DNA from: an uncultured Pelagibacteraceae bacterium
GTDB lineage: Bacteria; Pseudomonadota; Alphaproteobacteria; Pelagibacterales; Pelagibacteraceae
DNA length: 64,000 nucleotides
Direction of reading: 5' to 3'
NCBI GenBank assembly: GCA_902555435.1
Contig: CACDRL010000001.1
Coordinates: forward strand, 129,758-193,757
Shown here piece after piece: positions 8,793-17,349 of this stretch. The notes under the pieces were generated by a model. That model was given only the letters and a program-made list of their open reading frames with translations. It was not told the DNA's origin and made no database searches. Both the position numbers and the translations under genes were made by a program. Position 1 is the first letter of the stretch; every line of letters starts with the position of its first letter.

Positions 8793-9665
8793 ATGAATAT
8801 AAAAGATACTTTCGTAGCATCCCTTGTGCCTATTTTTTTAGGGTTCGGTTTTGTAATTGCTAAACCAGCATTTGAATCTTTTCCTCCTGTTCTTTTAATG
8901 GGTATCAGATTTACATTTGCTGCATCATTATTAATTTGGTGGTTTCCAATTCCAAAAGGATATTTGAAAAGAATATTTGTTGCGTCATTAGTGGCTAATT
9001 CGTTGCAATATAGTATTACATATACTGGTTTAGATTTAATTGATGCATCTTCAGCAGTTCTTTTGGTTCAGATGGAAGTTCCGTTTGGAGTTATTTTTGC
9101 TTACTTCATGCTTAAAGAAAAACCAACTATTAGAGCTTTGATTGGTATAGCAATCGCTTTTGTTGGTGTTTATATTTTAACCGGATCTCCTAACTTGGAT
9201 GGAAAATTTATTGGAATTGGTCTTACAATTTTAGGATCTGCTATATGGGCTCTTGGACAAGTTATGGTTAAACCTTTAAGTAAAGAAATAAATCCTTTAG
9301 CTTTAGTTGCATGGTTAGCATTATTCTCTGGACCAATTTTAATAATGCTTTCTGCAATAATTGATGGAAATACAATTAATTATTTAACAAATGCAAAAAT
9401 TGATCACTGGATCATTGCAATTTATATTGGTTTCATAATGCAACCAATTACTTATGGTTGTTTCTATTATGTTTTAAAAAACAACCCGCTTTATAAAGTG
9501 CTTCCTATCGTTACGATGGGTATACCCCCAACAGGATTATTGGCTGCAATTTTTCTTTTAGGTGAAAAACCAACACAAGAATTATTTATAGGTGGTGCAA
9601 TAATAATAGTAGGTGTAATTTTAATTGTATTTACAAAAAATAAAAAAGAAGAGGAAATAAAATGA
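8793..9665 (+). CDS. DMT-superfamily (EamA) transporter
   Basis: Integral membrane protein of 290 residues with about ten hydrophobic segments in two EamA repeats; the second repeat begins near LTILGSAIWALGQVMVK. The family contains exporters and some importers of amino acids and other metabolites, and the substrate cannot be read from sequence. It is divergent from eutA across 57 bases. It overlaps the following dehydrogenase by four bases (ATGA), so the two are co-translated and with the aldehyde dehydrogenase form a three-gene plus-strand operon. Confidence 0.85.
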   Translation: MNIKDTFVASLVPIFLGFGFVIAKPAFESFPPVLLMGIRFTFAASLLIWWFPIPKGYLKRIFVASLVANSLQYSITYTGLDLIDASSAVLLVQMEVPFGVIFAYFMLKEKPTIRALIGIAIAFVGVYILTGSPNLDGKFIGIGLTILGSAIWALGQVMVKPLSKEINPLALVAWLALFSGPILIMLSAIIDGNTINYLTNAKIDHWIIAIYIGFIMQPITYGCFYYVLKNNPLYKVLPIVTMGIPPTGLLAAIFLLGEKPTQELFIGGAIIIVGVILIVFTKNKKEEEIK

Positions 9666-10603
9666 AAATAGGTTTTATTGGTTTAGGAAATGTGGGTGGT
9701 AAACTAGCTGGAAGCTTAATAAGAAATAATTTTGATGTTACTGTTAGAGAAATAGATGAAAGTTTAACAAATGAATTTAAAAAGCTAGGTGCTAAAATTG
9801 CAAAATCTCCTAAAGAATTAGCAGAAAAATCAGATCTAATAATTACTTCTCTTCCTTCGCCTGAAGTTTCTGCAGAAGTTATGGAAAATGAAGATGGAGT
9901 TCTAAATGGTTTGTCAGAAAATAAAATTTGGTTAGAAATGAGTACAACAGATGAAAATGAAGTTAAAAGACTTGGTAATAAGGTAATATCAAAAAAAGCT
10001 ATCCCACTAGATGGGCCTGTAAGTGGTGGTTGTCATAGAGCTGCTACAGGTAATATTGCTATATTTGTAGGCGGAGAAAGAAAAGCTTTTGAAAAAATAT
10101 TGCCTGCATTAACTGTAATGGGTAGAAAAGTTTTACATACCGGTGAATTAGGTAGTGCATCAGTTCTTAAAGTCATAACAAATTATTTAGCATCAGTTCA
10201 TTTAGTAGCTTTAGGTGAGGCATGGACTGTTGCGAAAAAATCAAATTTAGATCTAACTAAAGCATTTAAAGGTATAGCAGTTTCATCTGGAAATTCTTTT
10301 GTACATGAAACAGAAAGTCAGGTTATTTTAAATGGCTCTTATAATATCAATTTCACAATGGATCTTGTTTTAAAAGATACTGGTTTATTTGATAGTCTGG
10401 CTAAGAAATTAAATGCTCCTTTAGAGATTTCTCCAAAGATAGTTGAGATATTTAAAGATGGACAAAAAAAATATGGTTCAAGAGCATGGTCTTCCATGAT
10501 TGTAAAAAGAATGGAGGATTTAAATAAAATTAATTTTAGAGCTGAAGGTTTTCCTGATGAGCTTGTGGATAATGAACCAGAAGAAAAAGGCTATGAAATT
10601 TAA
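9662..10603 (+). CDS. NAD(P)-dependent beta-hydroxyacid dehydrogenase (3-hydroxyisobutyrate dehydrogenase family)
   Basis: Cytoplasmic oxidoreductase of 313 residues. The N-terminal Rossmann loop is GLGNVG at 7-12; the substrate-binding motif is DGPVSGGCHRAATG, and the catalytic lysine lies in the SVLKVITNYL helix. These are the family hallmarks. It is sandwiched between a transporter and an aldehyde dehydrogenase, a pairing that suggests oxidation of a hydroxyacid to an aldehyde or ketoacid followed by oxidation to the acid. The exact substrate (3-hydroxyisobutyrate, tartronate semialdehyde, or another) is not resolved. The C-terminal tail is charged and slightly longer than usual. Confidence 0.82.
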   Translation: MKIGFIGLGNVGGKLAGSLIRNNFDVTVREIDESLTNEFKKLGAKIAKSPKELAEKSDLIITSLPSPEVSAEVMENEDGVLNGLSENKIWLEMSTTDENEVKRLGNKVISKKAIPLDGPVSGGCHRAATGNIAIFVGGERKAFEKILPALTVMGRKVLHTGELGSASVLKVITNYLASVHLVALGEAWTVAKKSNLDLTKAFKGIAVSSGNSFVHETESQVILNGSYNINFTMDLVLKDTGLFDSLAKKLNAPLEISPKIVEIFKDGQKKYGSRAWSSMIVKRMEDLNKINFRAEGFPDELVDNEPEEKGYEI

Positions 10604-10624
10604 TTAATATGCTAAGATTATTAA

Positions 10625-12058
10625 ATGTTAGATAAAAGAAAATTTTATATAAATGGTGGATGGGTTGATCCAGTTAAAAAAAACGACTTTAAAGTAATTA
10701 ACCCATGTAATGAAGATCCTTGTGCAATTATTTCGTTAGGTTCAAAGGATGATACAGATAATGCTGTAAAAGCTGCAAAAACTGCATTTGAGAGCTTTAA
10801 AGAAACCACTAAAGAAGAAAGATTAGATTTACTTGAAAAATTATTAGCTATTTACAAAAGAAGGTTTGGTGAAATGGCTGAAGCTATCTCATTAGAGATG
10901 GGAGCGCCAATGGATTGGGCTACAGAGGTACAAACTGCGTCGGGACAGGCTCACTTGGAAGATTTTATAATTAGACTTAAAGAATTTGAATTTGATGAAC
11001 ATTTTGATGAAAAATCAAACAACCATATTTATTATGAGCCAATTGGTGTTTGTGGATTAATAACTCCGTGGAACTGGCCTATAAATCAAATAGCTTTAAA
11101 GGTAGTTCCTGCATTTGCAACAGGATGTACAATGATTTTAAAACCATCTGAAATAGCACCAATATCAGCAATGTTATTTGCAGAAATGATTGATGAAGTA
11201 GGATTCCCTAAAGGGGTTTTTAATTTAGTGAACGGAGATGGTGTGGGCGTTGGAACTCAAATTTCAAGTCATCCTGATATTGATATGGTTTCTTTTACAG
11301 GATCAACTAGAGCTGGGAGATTAATTTCAAAAAATGCAGCTGAGACAATTAAAAGAGTTTGTTTAGAACTTGGAGGCAAAGGTGGAAATATAGTTTTTGC
11401 AGACAGTTATAAAAATGCAGTTCGAGATGGTATCAGAAATGTAATGAGTAATTCAGGTCAATCCTGTGATGCACCTACAAGAATGTTGGTTGAAAAATCT
11501 ATTTATGAAAGAGCAGTAAAAGAAGCTGTTGATGAAGCAAATAAAATTAAAGTTGATCAAGCAACTAAAAAAGGAGATCACATTGGACCTGTAATTTCAA
11601 AAATTCAATATGATAAAATTATAAATCTTATTGAAAGTGGAATTTCTGAGGGTGCAACTTTAGCTGCTGGAGGGCCAGAATTACCAAACGGTTTAAACAA
11701 AGGATATTTTATCAAACCAACTATTTTCACAGATGTTACTAATGAGATGAGAATTGCAAAGGAAGAAATCTTTGGGCCTGTTTTATCAATTATTCCATTT
11801 GATACTGAAGATGAAGCAGTGAAAATTGTAAACGATACTTCTTATGGATTAGGAAATTATCTTCAAACTGATGATAAAGAAAAAGCTCATAGAGTTGCAA
11901 AAAAATTAAGATCAGGATGTGTTTATATAAACGGTAATGCAGCTGACGCAGGCACCCCGTTTGGGGGATATAGACAATCAGGAAATGGTAGAGAAGGTGG
12001 AGTATGGGGCCTCACAGAATATCTTGAAGTAAAAACTGTTACTGGTTGGAAGAATTAA
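10625..12058 (+). CDS. NAD(P)-dependent aldehyde dehydrogenase
   Basis: Soluble aldehyde dehydrogenase of 477 residues, usual family length. The oxyanion-hole Asn is N150 in TPWNWP, the general-base Glu is E248 in LELGGKGG, and the nucleophilic cysteine is C281 in SGQSCDAPTR. It closes the operon begun at 8793. Its 3' end overlaps the convergent gene at 12039 by 20 bases. Given doeA and eutA nearby, a DoeC-like role (aspartate semialdehyde oxidation) is conceivable but unproven; betaine aldehyde is another candidate given the choline-related genes at 27.7 kb. Confidence 0.88.
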   Translation: MLDKRKFYINGGWVDPVKKNDFKVINPCNEDPCAIISLGSKDDTDNAVKAAKTAFESFKETTKEERLDLLEKLLAIYKRRFGEMAEAISLEMGAPMDWATEVQTASGQAHLEDFIIRLKEFEFDEHFDEKSNNHIYYEPIGVCGLITPWNWPINQIALKVVPAFATGCTMILKPSEIAPISAMLFAEMIDEVGFPKGVFNLVNGDGVGVGTQISSHPDIDMVSFTGSTRAGRLISKNAAETIKRVCLELGGKGGNIVFADSYKNAVRDGIRNVMSNSGQSCDAPTRMLVEKSIYERAVKEAVDEANKIKVDQATKKGDHIGPVISKIQYDKIINLIESGISEGATLAAGGPELPNGLNKGYFIKPTIFTDVTNEMRIAKEEIFGPVLSIIPFDTEDEAVKIVNDTSYGLGNYLQTDDKEKAHRVAKKLRSGCVYINGNAADAGTPFGGYRQSGNGREGGVWGLTEYLEVKTVTGWKN

Positions 12059-12758
12059 TACTTTTAAATTCTAGCATATCTTCAAAAGTGCACATTTCAG
12101 GTTTTTCAAGAGTTAGTTTTGGAAATCTTTTACTAAAGTCAAAAAATAATTTTTTATTAAATTCAATTAAATTTTTTATTTCAGTTTGATTAAGTTCTCT
12201 TAATATATACGCTAAAGTAATATGGAAAGTGTATCTTTGATGATTTTCAAATTGAATTTTTAACAAACTGCTTAGTTTATCTCTACAATTTCTTAATATT
12301 TTTTCGTCCTTTTCAGAAAATGGTTCTAAAATAATACTGTAACCACCAAAAAACATTTTTAATTTTAAGTTTAATTCTTCAGGAAAAATATAATCCTTAA
12401 TTCTTTTATTTAACTCAATAGCTATATTTTTATAATCCATATTAGGATCTATATTTGATGGCCAATATTTAGTGTTTTTTGTATTTAAATTACAACAATC
12501 AAATAATGTCATATGAAAACTAGAAGCGGGTAAATAGAAATAAGTTTTTTTAGGATTAAAATTTTCTATTTTTTTTTGATAATTAATAATTTCATTAGAT
12601 AAATCAGTATTAAGAGGAATATTGCAAATTATTGTGCAGCCTGGAAATAATAAAGGATTTCCTTTGTCATCAAATTTATTTTCAGCACCTTTTAATGTAT
12701 AACCTTCAAGTTTACCTGCTAAAAACTTTTCCTCATTATTAACTATATTTAAGTCCAT
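12039..12758 (-). CDS. 2H-phosphoesterase-like protein (DUF1868 type)
   Basis: A 239-residue protein with the paired HxT motifs that define the 2H phosphoesterase/ligase-T fold: FHMTL at 82-86 and FHITL in the C-terminal half (about 176-180). Length and layout fit the DUF1868 group. Family members act on 2',3'-cyclic or similar phosphodiester bonds; the substrate here is unknown. I chose ATG 12758 over the TTG three bases upstream. It follows the glycerophosphodiesterase gene by nine bases on the same strand, so it may be a second phosphodiesterase of the glycerophosphodiester operon. Confidence 0.65.
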   Translation of the reverse strand: MDLNIVNNEEKFLAGKLEGYTLKGAENKFDDKGNPLLFPGCTIICNIPLNTDLSNEIINYQKKIENFNPKKTYFYLPASSFHMTLFDCCNLNTKNTKYWPSNIDPNMDYKNIAIELNKRIKDYIFPEELNLKLKMFFGGYSIILEPFSEKDEKILRNCRDKLSSLLKIQFENHQRYTFHITLAYILRELNQTEIKNLIEFNKKLFFDFSKRFPKLTLEKPEMCTFEDMLEFKSINSSNQ

Positions 12759-12767
12759 CAAAATAAA

Positions 12768-13688
12768 CTAGAACCAGTTTATATTTTCTTTATCACAAAG
12801 TTCTTTCAACCTTATTGGATAATCTGTCATGATGCCATCTACACCATATTCAATCATTTTTAACATGTCGTACTCTTTATTTACGGTCCACACATTAACT
12901 GGCAATTCTTCTTGGTGAGAAATATCGACTAATTTTTTTGTAATATCTTTTCGATATGGATGCCAAGCTTTTCCACCTTGTGACTTTATAATTCCCGGTA
13001 ATTCATGGTCTTCATAATATGGTAAAAAACTCAACCATGGAGATCTGTTGTAAATGGTTTGATTAATGTTAATTCCAGTTAAATGTTGAGTTAAGTAAGC
13101 TCTCGGAATTTCTGGATAGTTATTTTTGATTACTGTTAAAGTTCTCCAGTCAAATGATGAAACGATTATTTTATCTTTTAAAAATGATTCATTTATATCG
13201 TTCATAACTAATTTTACTGTATCTTCTGGTTCTGGTGTCAAATTTTCTTCATCTGGCGTAGATTTAATTTCTAAATTTATTAATAAATTTTCAGATTTGT
13301 TTTTTTTAGACATTTCTAACAATTCAGAAAGTTTTGGTATTTTTTGATTTTCTAATTTTTTTTGATTGATAAATCTTCTTCCATATCTGGATAATTTATT
13401 CACTGAACCTACATCAAACTTTGAAAGTTCTTCATAAGTTAAATCAAACATTTTTAAATTTTCATCCTCTATCCAATTTCCTTCATTATCTTTTGTTCTG
13501 CTTGGATCTAATCTAAAATCATGAGCTATAACTGGTACAAGATCTTTTGAAATTAAAATATCTGTTTCGTAGGCATTAATATTGTTATCAAATAAATATT
13601 TAAAACTATCTAGTGTATTTTCTGGTAGATCGCCTCTGGCTCCTCGGTGACCATAAATTTTTATATGATTTGGTTTTGCTAAAATCAA
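12768..13688 (-). CDS. ugpQ: glycerophosphodiester phosphodiesterase
   Basis: Hydrolyses glycerophosphodiesters to sn-glycerol-3-phosphate plus an alcohol. The 306-residue protein shows the GDPD catalytic pattern at its N-terminus: YGHRGARGDLPENT (about 12-25), then the acidic pair in AYETDILIS, and AHDFRLD. A C-terminal MIEYGVDGIMTDYP is also typical. It has no signal peptide, so it is cytoplasmic like UgpQ. The only in-frame start before the HRG motif is TTG at 13688, two bases after the ugpC stop, which indicates coupling to ugpC. The Ugp transporter upstream would bring in its substrate. Confidence 0.9.
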   Translation of the reverse strand: MILAKPNHIKIYGHRGARGDLPENTLDSFKYLFDNNINAYETDILISKDLVPVIAHDFRLDPSRTKDNEGNWIEDENLKMFDLTYEELSKFDVGSVNKLSRYGRRFINQKKLENQKIPKLSELLEMSKKNKSENLLINLEIKSTPDEENLTPEPEDTVKLVMNDINESFLKDKIIVSSFDWRTLTVIKNNYPEIPRAYLTQHLTGININQTIYNRSPWLSFLPYYEDHELPGIIKSQGGKAWHPYRKDITKKLVDISHQEELPVNVWTVNKEYDMLKMIEYGVDGIMTDYPIRLKELCDKENINWF

Positions 13689-13690
13689 AC

Positions 13691-14743
13691 TTAGTTTACT
13701 CTTTTGCCAGTGCTTTTATCAAAGATATAATATTTATTTTCTTCAATATTCAAACTTAGAGTGTCGCCTTTTTTGATTGTTTGGTTTCCTGGAGATCTAT
13801 AACAAAAATCTTTTATATTTTTTATTTGTCCATAAACAAGATTATCTGAACCTAGCTGTTCTACTAATTCTACTTTTAAATTTATCAAACCATTTTCAGT
13901 CTCTATTAAATGCTCTGGTCTTATTCCTAAAGTAACCTCACCATTATAATCACTTTCTATATTTTTAATCTCAAAGTTTTCTGCTGATAGCGTTTTATTA
14001 TTTAAATTAGCATCTAAAAAATTCATTTGTGGAGAACCAATAAAACCAGCAACAAATAAAGATTTTGGATTATTATAAATTTCAATAGGAGTTCCAAGTT
14101 GTTCTATAATTCCATCATTTATAACAGCTAATCTGTCTGCAAGCGTCATAGCCTCAACTTGATCGTGTGTAACAAATATACTTGTTACTCCAACTTTCTG
14201 CTGAAGTTTTTTGATTTCAAGTCTCATTTGGATTCTTAATTTTGCGTCTAAGTTTGAAAGAGGTTCGTCAAATAAGAATATTTTAGGATTTCTAACAATC
14301 GCTCTACCCATTGCAACTCTTTGCCTTTGACCGCCAGATAACATTGATGGTTTTCTCTGTAAAAAATCTGAAATTTGAAGAAGTTTTGCTGCATCATTAA
14401 CTTTTTGCTCGATTGTTTCTTTGTCAATTCCTCTATTTTTTAAACCATAAGCTAGATTATTATAAACATTCATATGTGGATATAATGCATAGTTCTGGAA
14501 TACCATTGCCACATCTCTTTCAGATGGATCAACTTCATTTATTAATTTTCCATCAAGATTAATATGACCTTCAGTTATGTCCTCTAATCCTGCAACCATT
14601 CTTAACAACGTTGATTTTCCACATCCACTAGGCCCTACAAAAACCATAAACTCTCCTTCGTTGATACTTAATGAAGTTTCATGTACTGCTTTTGTGCCGT
14701 TAGGGTAAATCTTAGTTACATTTTTTAAATCTAAAAAACTCAT
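13691..14743 (-). CDS. ugpC: glycerol-3-phosphate ABC transporter ATP-binding protein
   Basis: ATPase of the sn-glycerol-3-phosphate/glycerophosphodiester importer, 350 residues. Walker A GPSGCGKST at 37-45, Q-loop VFQNYALYPH, signature LSGGQRQR, Walker B end DEPLSNLD, switch histidine VTHDQVEA. The C-terminal part carries the MalK/UgpC-type OB regulatory domain (GFIGSPQMNFL, LGIRPEHL). It is one base before the second ugpE on the same strand. It is distinct from the PotA at 5.7 kb, to which it is related by family. Confidence 0.93.
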   Translation of the reverse strand: MSFLDLKNVTKIYPNGTKAVHETSLSINEGEFMVFVGPSGCGKSTLLRMVAGLEDITEGHINLDGKLINEVDPSERDVAMVFQNYALYPHMNVYNNLAYGLKNRGIDKETIEQKVNDAAKLLQISDFLQRKPSMLSGGQRQRVAMGRAIVRNPKIFLFDEPLSNLDAKLRIQMRLEIKKLQQKVGVTSIFVTHDQVEAMTLADRLAVINDGIIEQLGTPIEIYNNPKSLFVAGFIGSPQMNFLDANLNNKTLSAENFEIKNIESDYNGEVTLGIRPEHLIETENGLINLKVELVEQLGSDNLVYGQIKNIKDFCYRSPGNQTIKKGDTLSLNIEENKYYIFDKSTGKRVN

Positions 14744-15595
14744 TTATTTCTCCGTTTGAATTAATCCTTTTATGAACCATTTTTGTAAAAATACCACCAC
14801 TAATACTGGAGGGATCATAGACAAAATAATATAAGCAAACCTTTCTGCAGTTCTTGGTAGCGCAACTCCCTCGTAACTCTCAGTGTAAATAATTTTCATC
14901 CCCATCACAACAGTCCAATATTCTTCAGCAGTAGTCATAATCAATGGCCATAAATATTGGCTATATCCATAAACAAACATAAATATAAACATTGCAGCTA
15001 TCATAGTTTTTGATAGTGGAACTAAGAAATCAATGAAAAAACTCCAAGCATTTGCTCCATCTAATTTTGCAGACTCCAATAGTTCATCAGGAATTGTTTT
15101 GTAAAATTGTCTGAAGAAAAAGGTTGCCGTTGCTGAGGCAACTAACGGAAGAATAAGGCCTGTATATGAGTTGGTTAAACCTAAATCAGATACTATTTTA
15201 TAACTTGGAAATATTCTCACCTCCAAAGGAACAAGCAGAGTAATAAAGATCAACCAAAAAATTGGTACTGCTAATTTAAATCTATAATAAACTAAAGCGT
15301 ATGCAGACATTGCTGAAATAGCTACTTTAAGTGTAGCAATTCCTAAAGCCATTATAAAACTGTTAATAAACATTTTTGCAGCAGTTACTTCCTCTGACCA
15401 ACCACCTTTTTCATTTAAAACTTCATTATAATTTCTTGAAAATTGTTCACCCAAAGTAAACCTCATACCCTCTGTAAGTATAGATACATTTTCATGAGTG
15501 GAACTTGCAAAAGAAATCCAAATTGGGAGAACCATTAACAAAACTCCTATTATTAAAATAATATGAGCAACAATTTGAAGTGGTTTTATTTTCAT
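14744..15595 (-). CDS. ugpE: glycerol-3-phosphate ABC transporter permease UgpE, second copy
   Basis: Permease of 283 residues with six predicted membrane segments; the EAA-type loop reads LLESAKLDGANAWSFFIDFL. By eye roughly half or more of its residues match the neighbouring UgpE at 15592, including long shared stretches such as FYKTIPDELLESAKLDGAN, so the two are tandem duplicates. This copy carries an extra segment of about nine residues (around ESYEGVALPRTAE) before the last two membrane segments. Its ATG overlaps the other copy's stop by four bases. With UgpA it could form one of two alternative permease pairs. Confidence 0.87.
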   Translation of the reverse strand: MKIKPLQIVAHIILIIGVLLMVLPIWISFASSTHENVSILTEGMRFTLGEQFSRNYNEVLNEKGGWSEEVTAAKMFINSFIMALGIATLKVAISAMSAYALVYYRFKLAVPIFWLIFITLLVPLEVRIFPSYKIVSDLGLTNSYTGLILPLVASATATFFFRQFYKTIPDELLESAKLDGANAWSFFIDFLVPLSKTMIAAMFIFMFVYGYSQYLWPLIMTTAEEYWTVVMGMKIIYTESYEGVALPRTAERFAYIILSMIPPVLVVVFLQKWFIKGLIQTEK

Positions 15596-16413
15596 TTATC
15601 TTGAAAAACTCCTTTAATAAAATGTTTCTGTAAAACAATTATAATTAAAATTGGTGGAACCATAGACATCATAACAAACGCAAAACGGTGAACGATTGAA
15701 CCTGACATCATCTTTAATCCCATAACCACAGTCCAGTATTGCTCTGAGCTTGTTACTAATAATGGCCATAGGTACTGGTTGTAACCAAAAACAAACATAA
15801 ATATTAACATCGCCACTATCATTGTTTTTGATAATGGAAGTAAAAAATCAATAAAAAATCTCCAAGTATTTGCTCCATCTAGCTTTGCTGATTCAAGTAA
15901 TTCATCTGGAACAGTTTTGTAAAACTGTCTAAAAAACAATGTTGCTATAGCTGAAGCCGAAATAGGCACAATCAATCCGAAATAAGAATTTACTAGATTT
16001 AGCTCAGCCATTACTGAATACGTTGGAAAAATTCTTAATTCTAATGGAACTAAGATTGTAACAAATATCATCCAGAACAATAATGTTGCATATTTTGTTC
16101 TAAAATAAACTAGAGCATAAGCAGCCATTAAAGATGTAATAACAGATAATATTGCAACTCCAGTTGCCATTATGAAACTGTTTAAAAACATTTTTAAAGC
16201 GGTTATCTCTTTGAAAAAACCACCCTTGTATAACAAAACTCTCAAATAATTTTCATAAAAGCTGTCTCCTAAAAACATTTGAAGACCCTGAGTATTAATT
16301 ATTAAACCTGTATGAGTTGAGCTTGCAAAAATCATCCATACAGGAACAATCATAATTAATATTCCTATGAATAAAATAAAATGAGAAAATCCTGACGTAA
16401 TTAATCTAGTCAT
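15592..16413 (-). CDS. ugpE: glycerol-3-phosphate ABC transporter permease UgpE, first copy
   Basis: Permease of 273 residues with six hydrophobic segments and the coupling loop LLESAKLDGANTWRFFIDFL. It directly follows ugpA (one-base TAATG overlap) and precedes its paralog at 14744 (four-base overlap). Both copies look intact with no frameshift, so the duplication seems functional or recent enough to be kept. It lacks the nine-residue insertion of the other copy. A heterotrimeric or alternative assembly with UgpA is possible; sequence alone does not say which copy pairs with UgpA. Confidence 0.88.
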   Translation of the reverse strand: MTRLITSGFSHFILFIGILIMIVPVWMIFASSTHTGLIINTQGLQMFLGDSFYENYLRVLLYKGGFFKEITALKMFLNSFIMATGVAILSVITSLMAAYALVYFRTKYATLLFWMIFVTILVPLELRIFPTYSVMAELNLVNSYFGLIVPISASAIATLFFRQFYKTVPDELLESAKLDGANTWRFFIDFLLPLSKTMIVAMLIFMFVFGYNQYLWPLLVTSSEQYWTVVMGLKMMSGSIVHRFAFVMMSMVPPILIIIVLQKHFIKGVFQDK

Positions 16414-17291
16414 TAATTATAATGTATTCTCCCTTCTATGTATCTAAATTGAAAAATTGTAATAAATAATACTATGAACATCATCATTATTGATTGAGCG
16501 CCTGCACTTCCTAAATCTAATCCTCTGAAGCCATCCATGTAGGCTTTGTAAACTAGAGTTCTTGTTTCACCTGATGGGGCACCTATTGTTGTAGTATCAA
16601 TAATACCGAACGTATCAAAAAACGCATAAGTAATATTAATAATAATTAAAAAGAATGTTGTTGGCATTAGTAAAGGAAATGTAATTGTCCAAAATCTTCT
16701 AATACTATTTTTGCAATCTATCATAGATGCTTCAATCACAGATCTTTGTATGGCTTGTAGACCCGCCAAAAAGAAAATGAAATTTGCACTTATTTGCTTC
16801 CAGGAACCAGCGATAATTAAATAAATATATGAGTCAAAGACACTTTCATACCAGTTAAATCCCCATAGATTATTAAACAAATGATAAAGTAGTCCAAATC
16901 TTTCACTAAAAAAATAATTTGCCATTACACCAACAACAGCAGGAGCAATTGCATACGGCCAAATTAATAATGTTTTGTATGCACTTTTACCATGTATAAC
17001 ATTATTTGCCTGAACTGCGAGCAACAAGCCAATAGAAGCTGTGATTAGGGTTATTACAAAGCTATAAATAATAGTAAACTTAAATGCTATCCAATAAGCA
17101 GGATCATCAAAGATGAATAAAAAATTATCAAACCATACAAACTGAGTTCCAAATCCAAATGCATCCTGCATTGTAAATGCATCTCTAAAAGTTTGAATGA
17201 TTGGCCAATATAAAAAAATTAATAAAATTCCTAACTGTGGAGCCAAAAATAAATATTGAGAATAACTAGATTTAAATTGGACTTTTTTCAT
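16413..17291 (-). CDS. ugpA: glycerol-3-phosphate ABC transporter permease UgpA
   Basis: Permease of 292 residues with six membrane segments. The EAA loop is IEASMIDCKNSIRRFWTITF and the N-terminal segment contains LFLAPQLGILLIFLYWP, both typical of UgpA/MalF-class proteins. Start is ATG at 17291. It is the first permease gene after the binding protein gene ugpB, separated from it by a terminator-like hairpin at 17310-17335. The order B-A-E-E-C-Q, with the phosphodiesterase last, supports the Ugp assignment over a general sugar transporter. Confidence 0.88.
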   Translation of the reverse strand: MKKVQFKSSYSQYLFLAPQLGILLIFLYWPIIQTFRDAFTMQDAFGFGTQFVWFDNFLFIFDDPAYWIAFKFTIIYSFVITLITASIGLLLAVQANNVIHGKSAYKTLLIWPYAIAPAVVGVMANYFFSERFGLLYHLFNNLWGFNWYESVFDSYIYLIIAGSWKQISANFIFFLAGLQAIQRSVIEASMIDCKNSIRRFWTITFPLLMPTTFFLIIINITYAFFDTFGIIDTTTIGAPSGETRTLVYKAYMDGFRGLDLGSAGAQSIMMMFIVLFITIFQFRYIEGRIHYN

Positions 17292-17300
17292 ATAAGTAAA

Positions 17301-17335
17301 ATAAAAAATAAGGAGGGTAAGTTATTACCCTCCTT
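17301..17335 (-). terminator. hairpin terminator/attenuator between ugpB and ugpA
   Basis: Perfect 11-bp stem, 17310-17320 with 17325-17335, and a four-base loop (GTTA). On the minus strand the stem is followed by a T-rich run (complement of 17301-17309). It sits in the 58-base spacer between ugpB and ugpA. It should cut or stabilise most transcripts after ugpB, lowering permease expression. Confidence 0.85.
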
Positions 17336-17349
17336 AATTAGATTATTGT

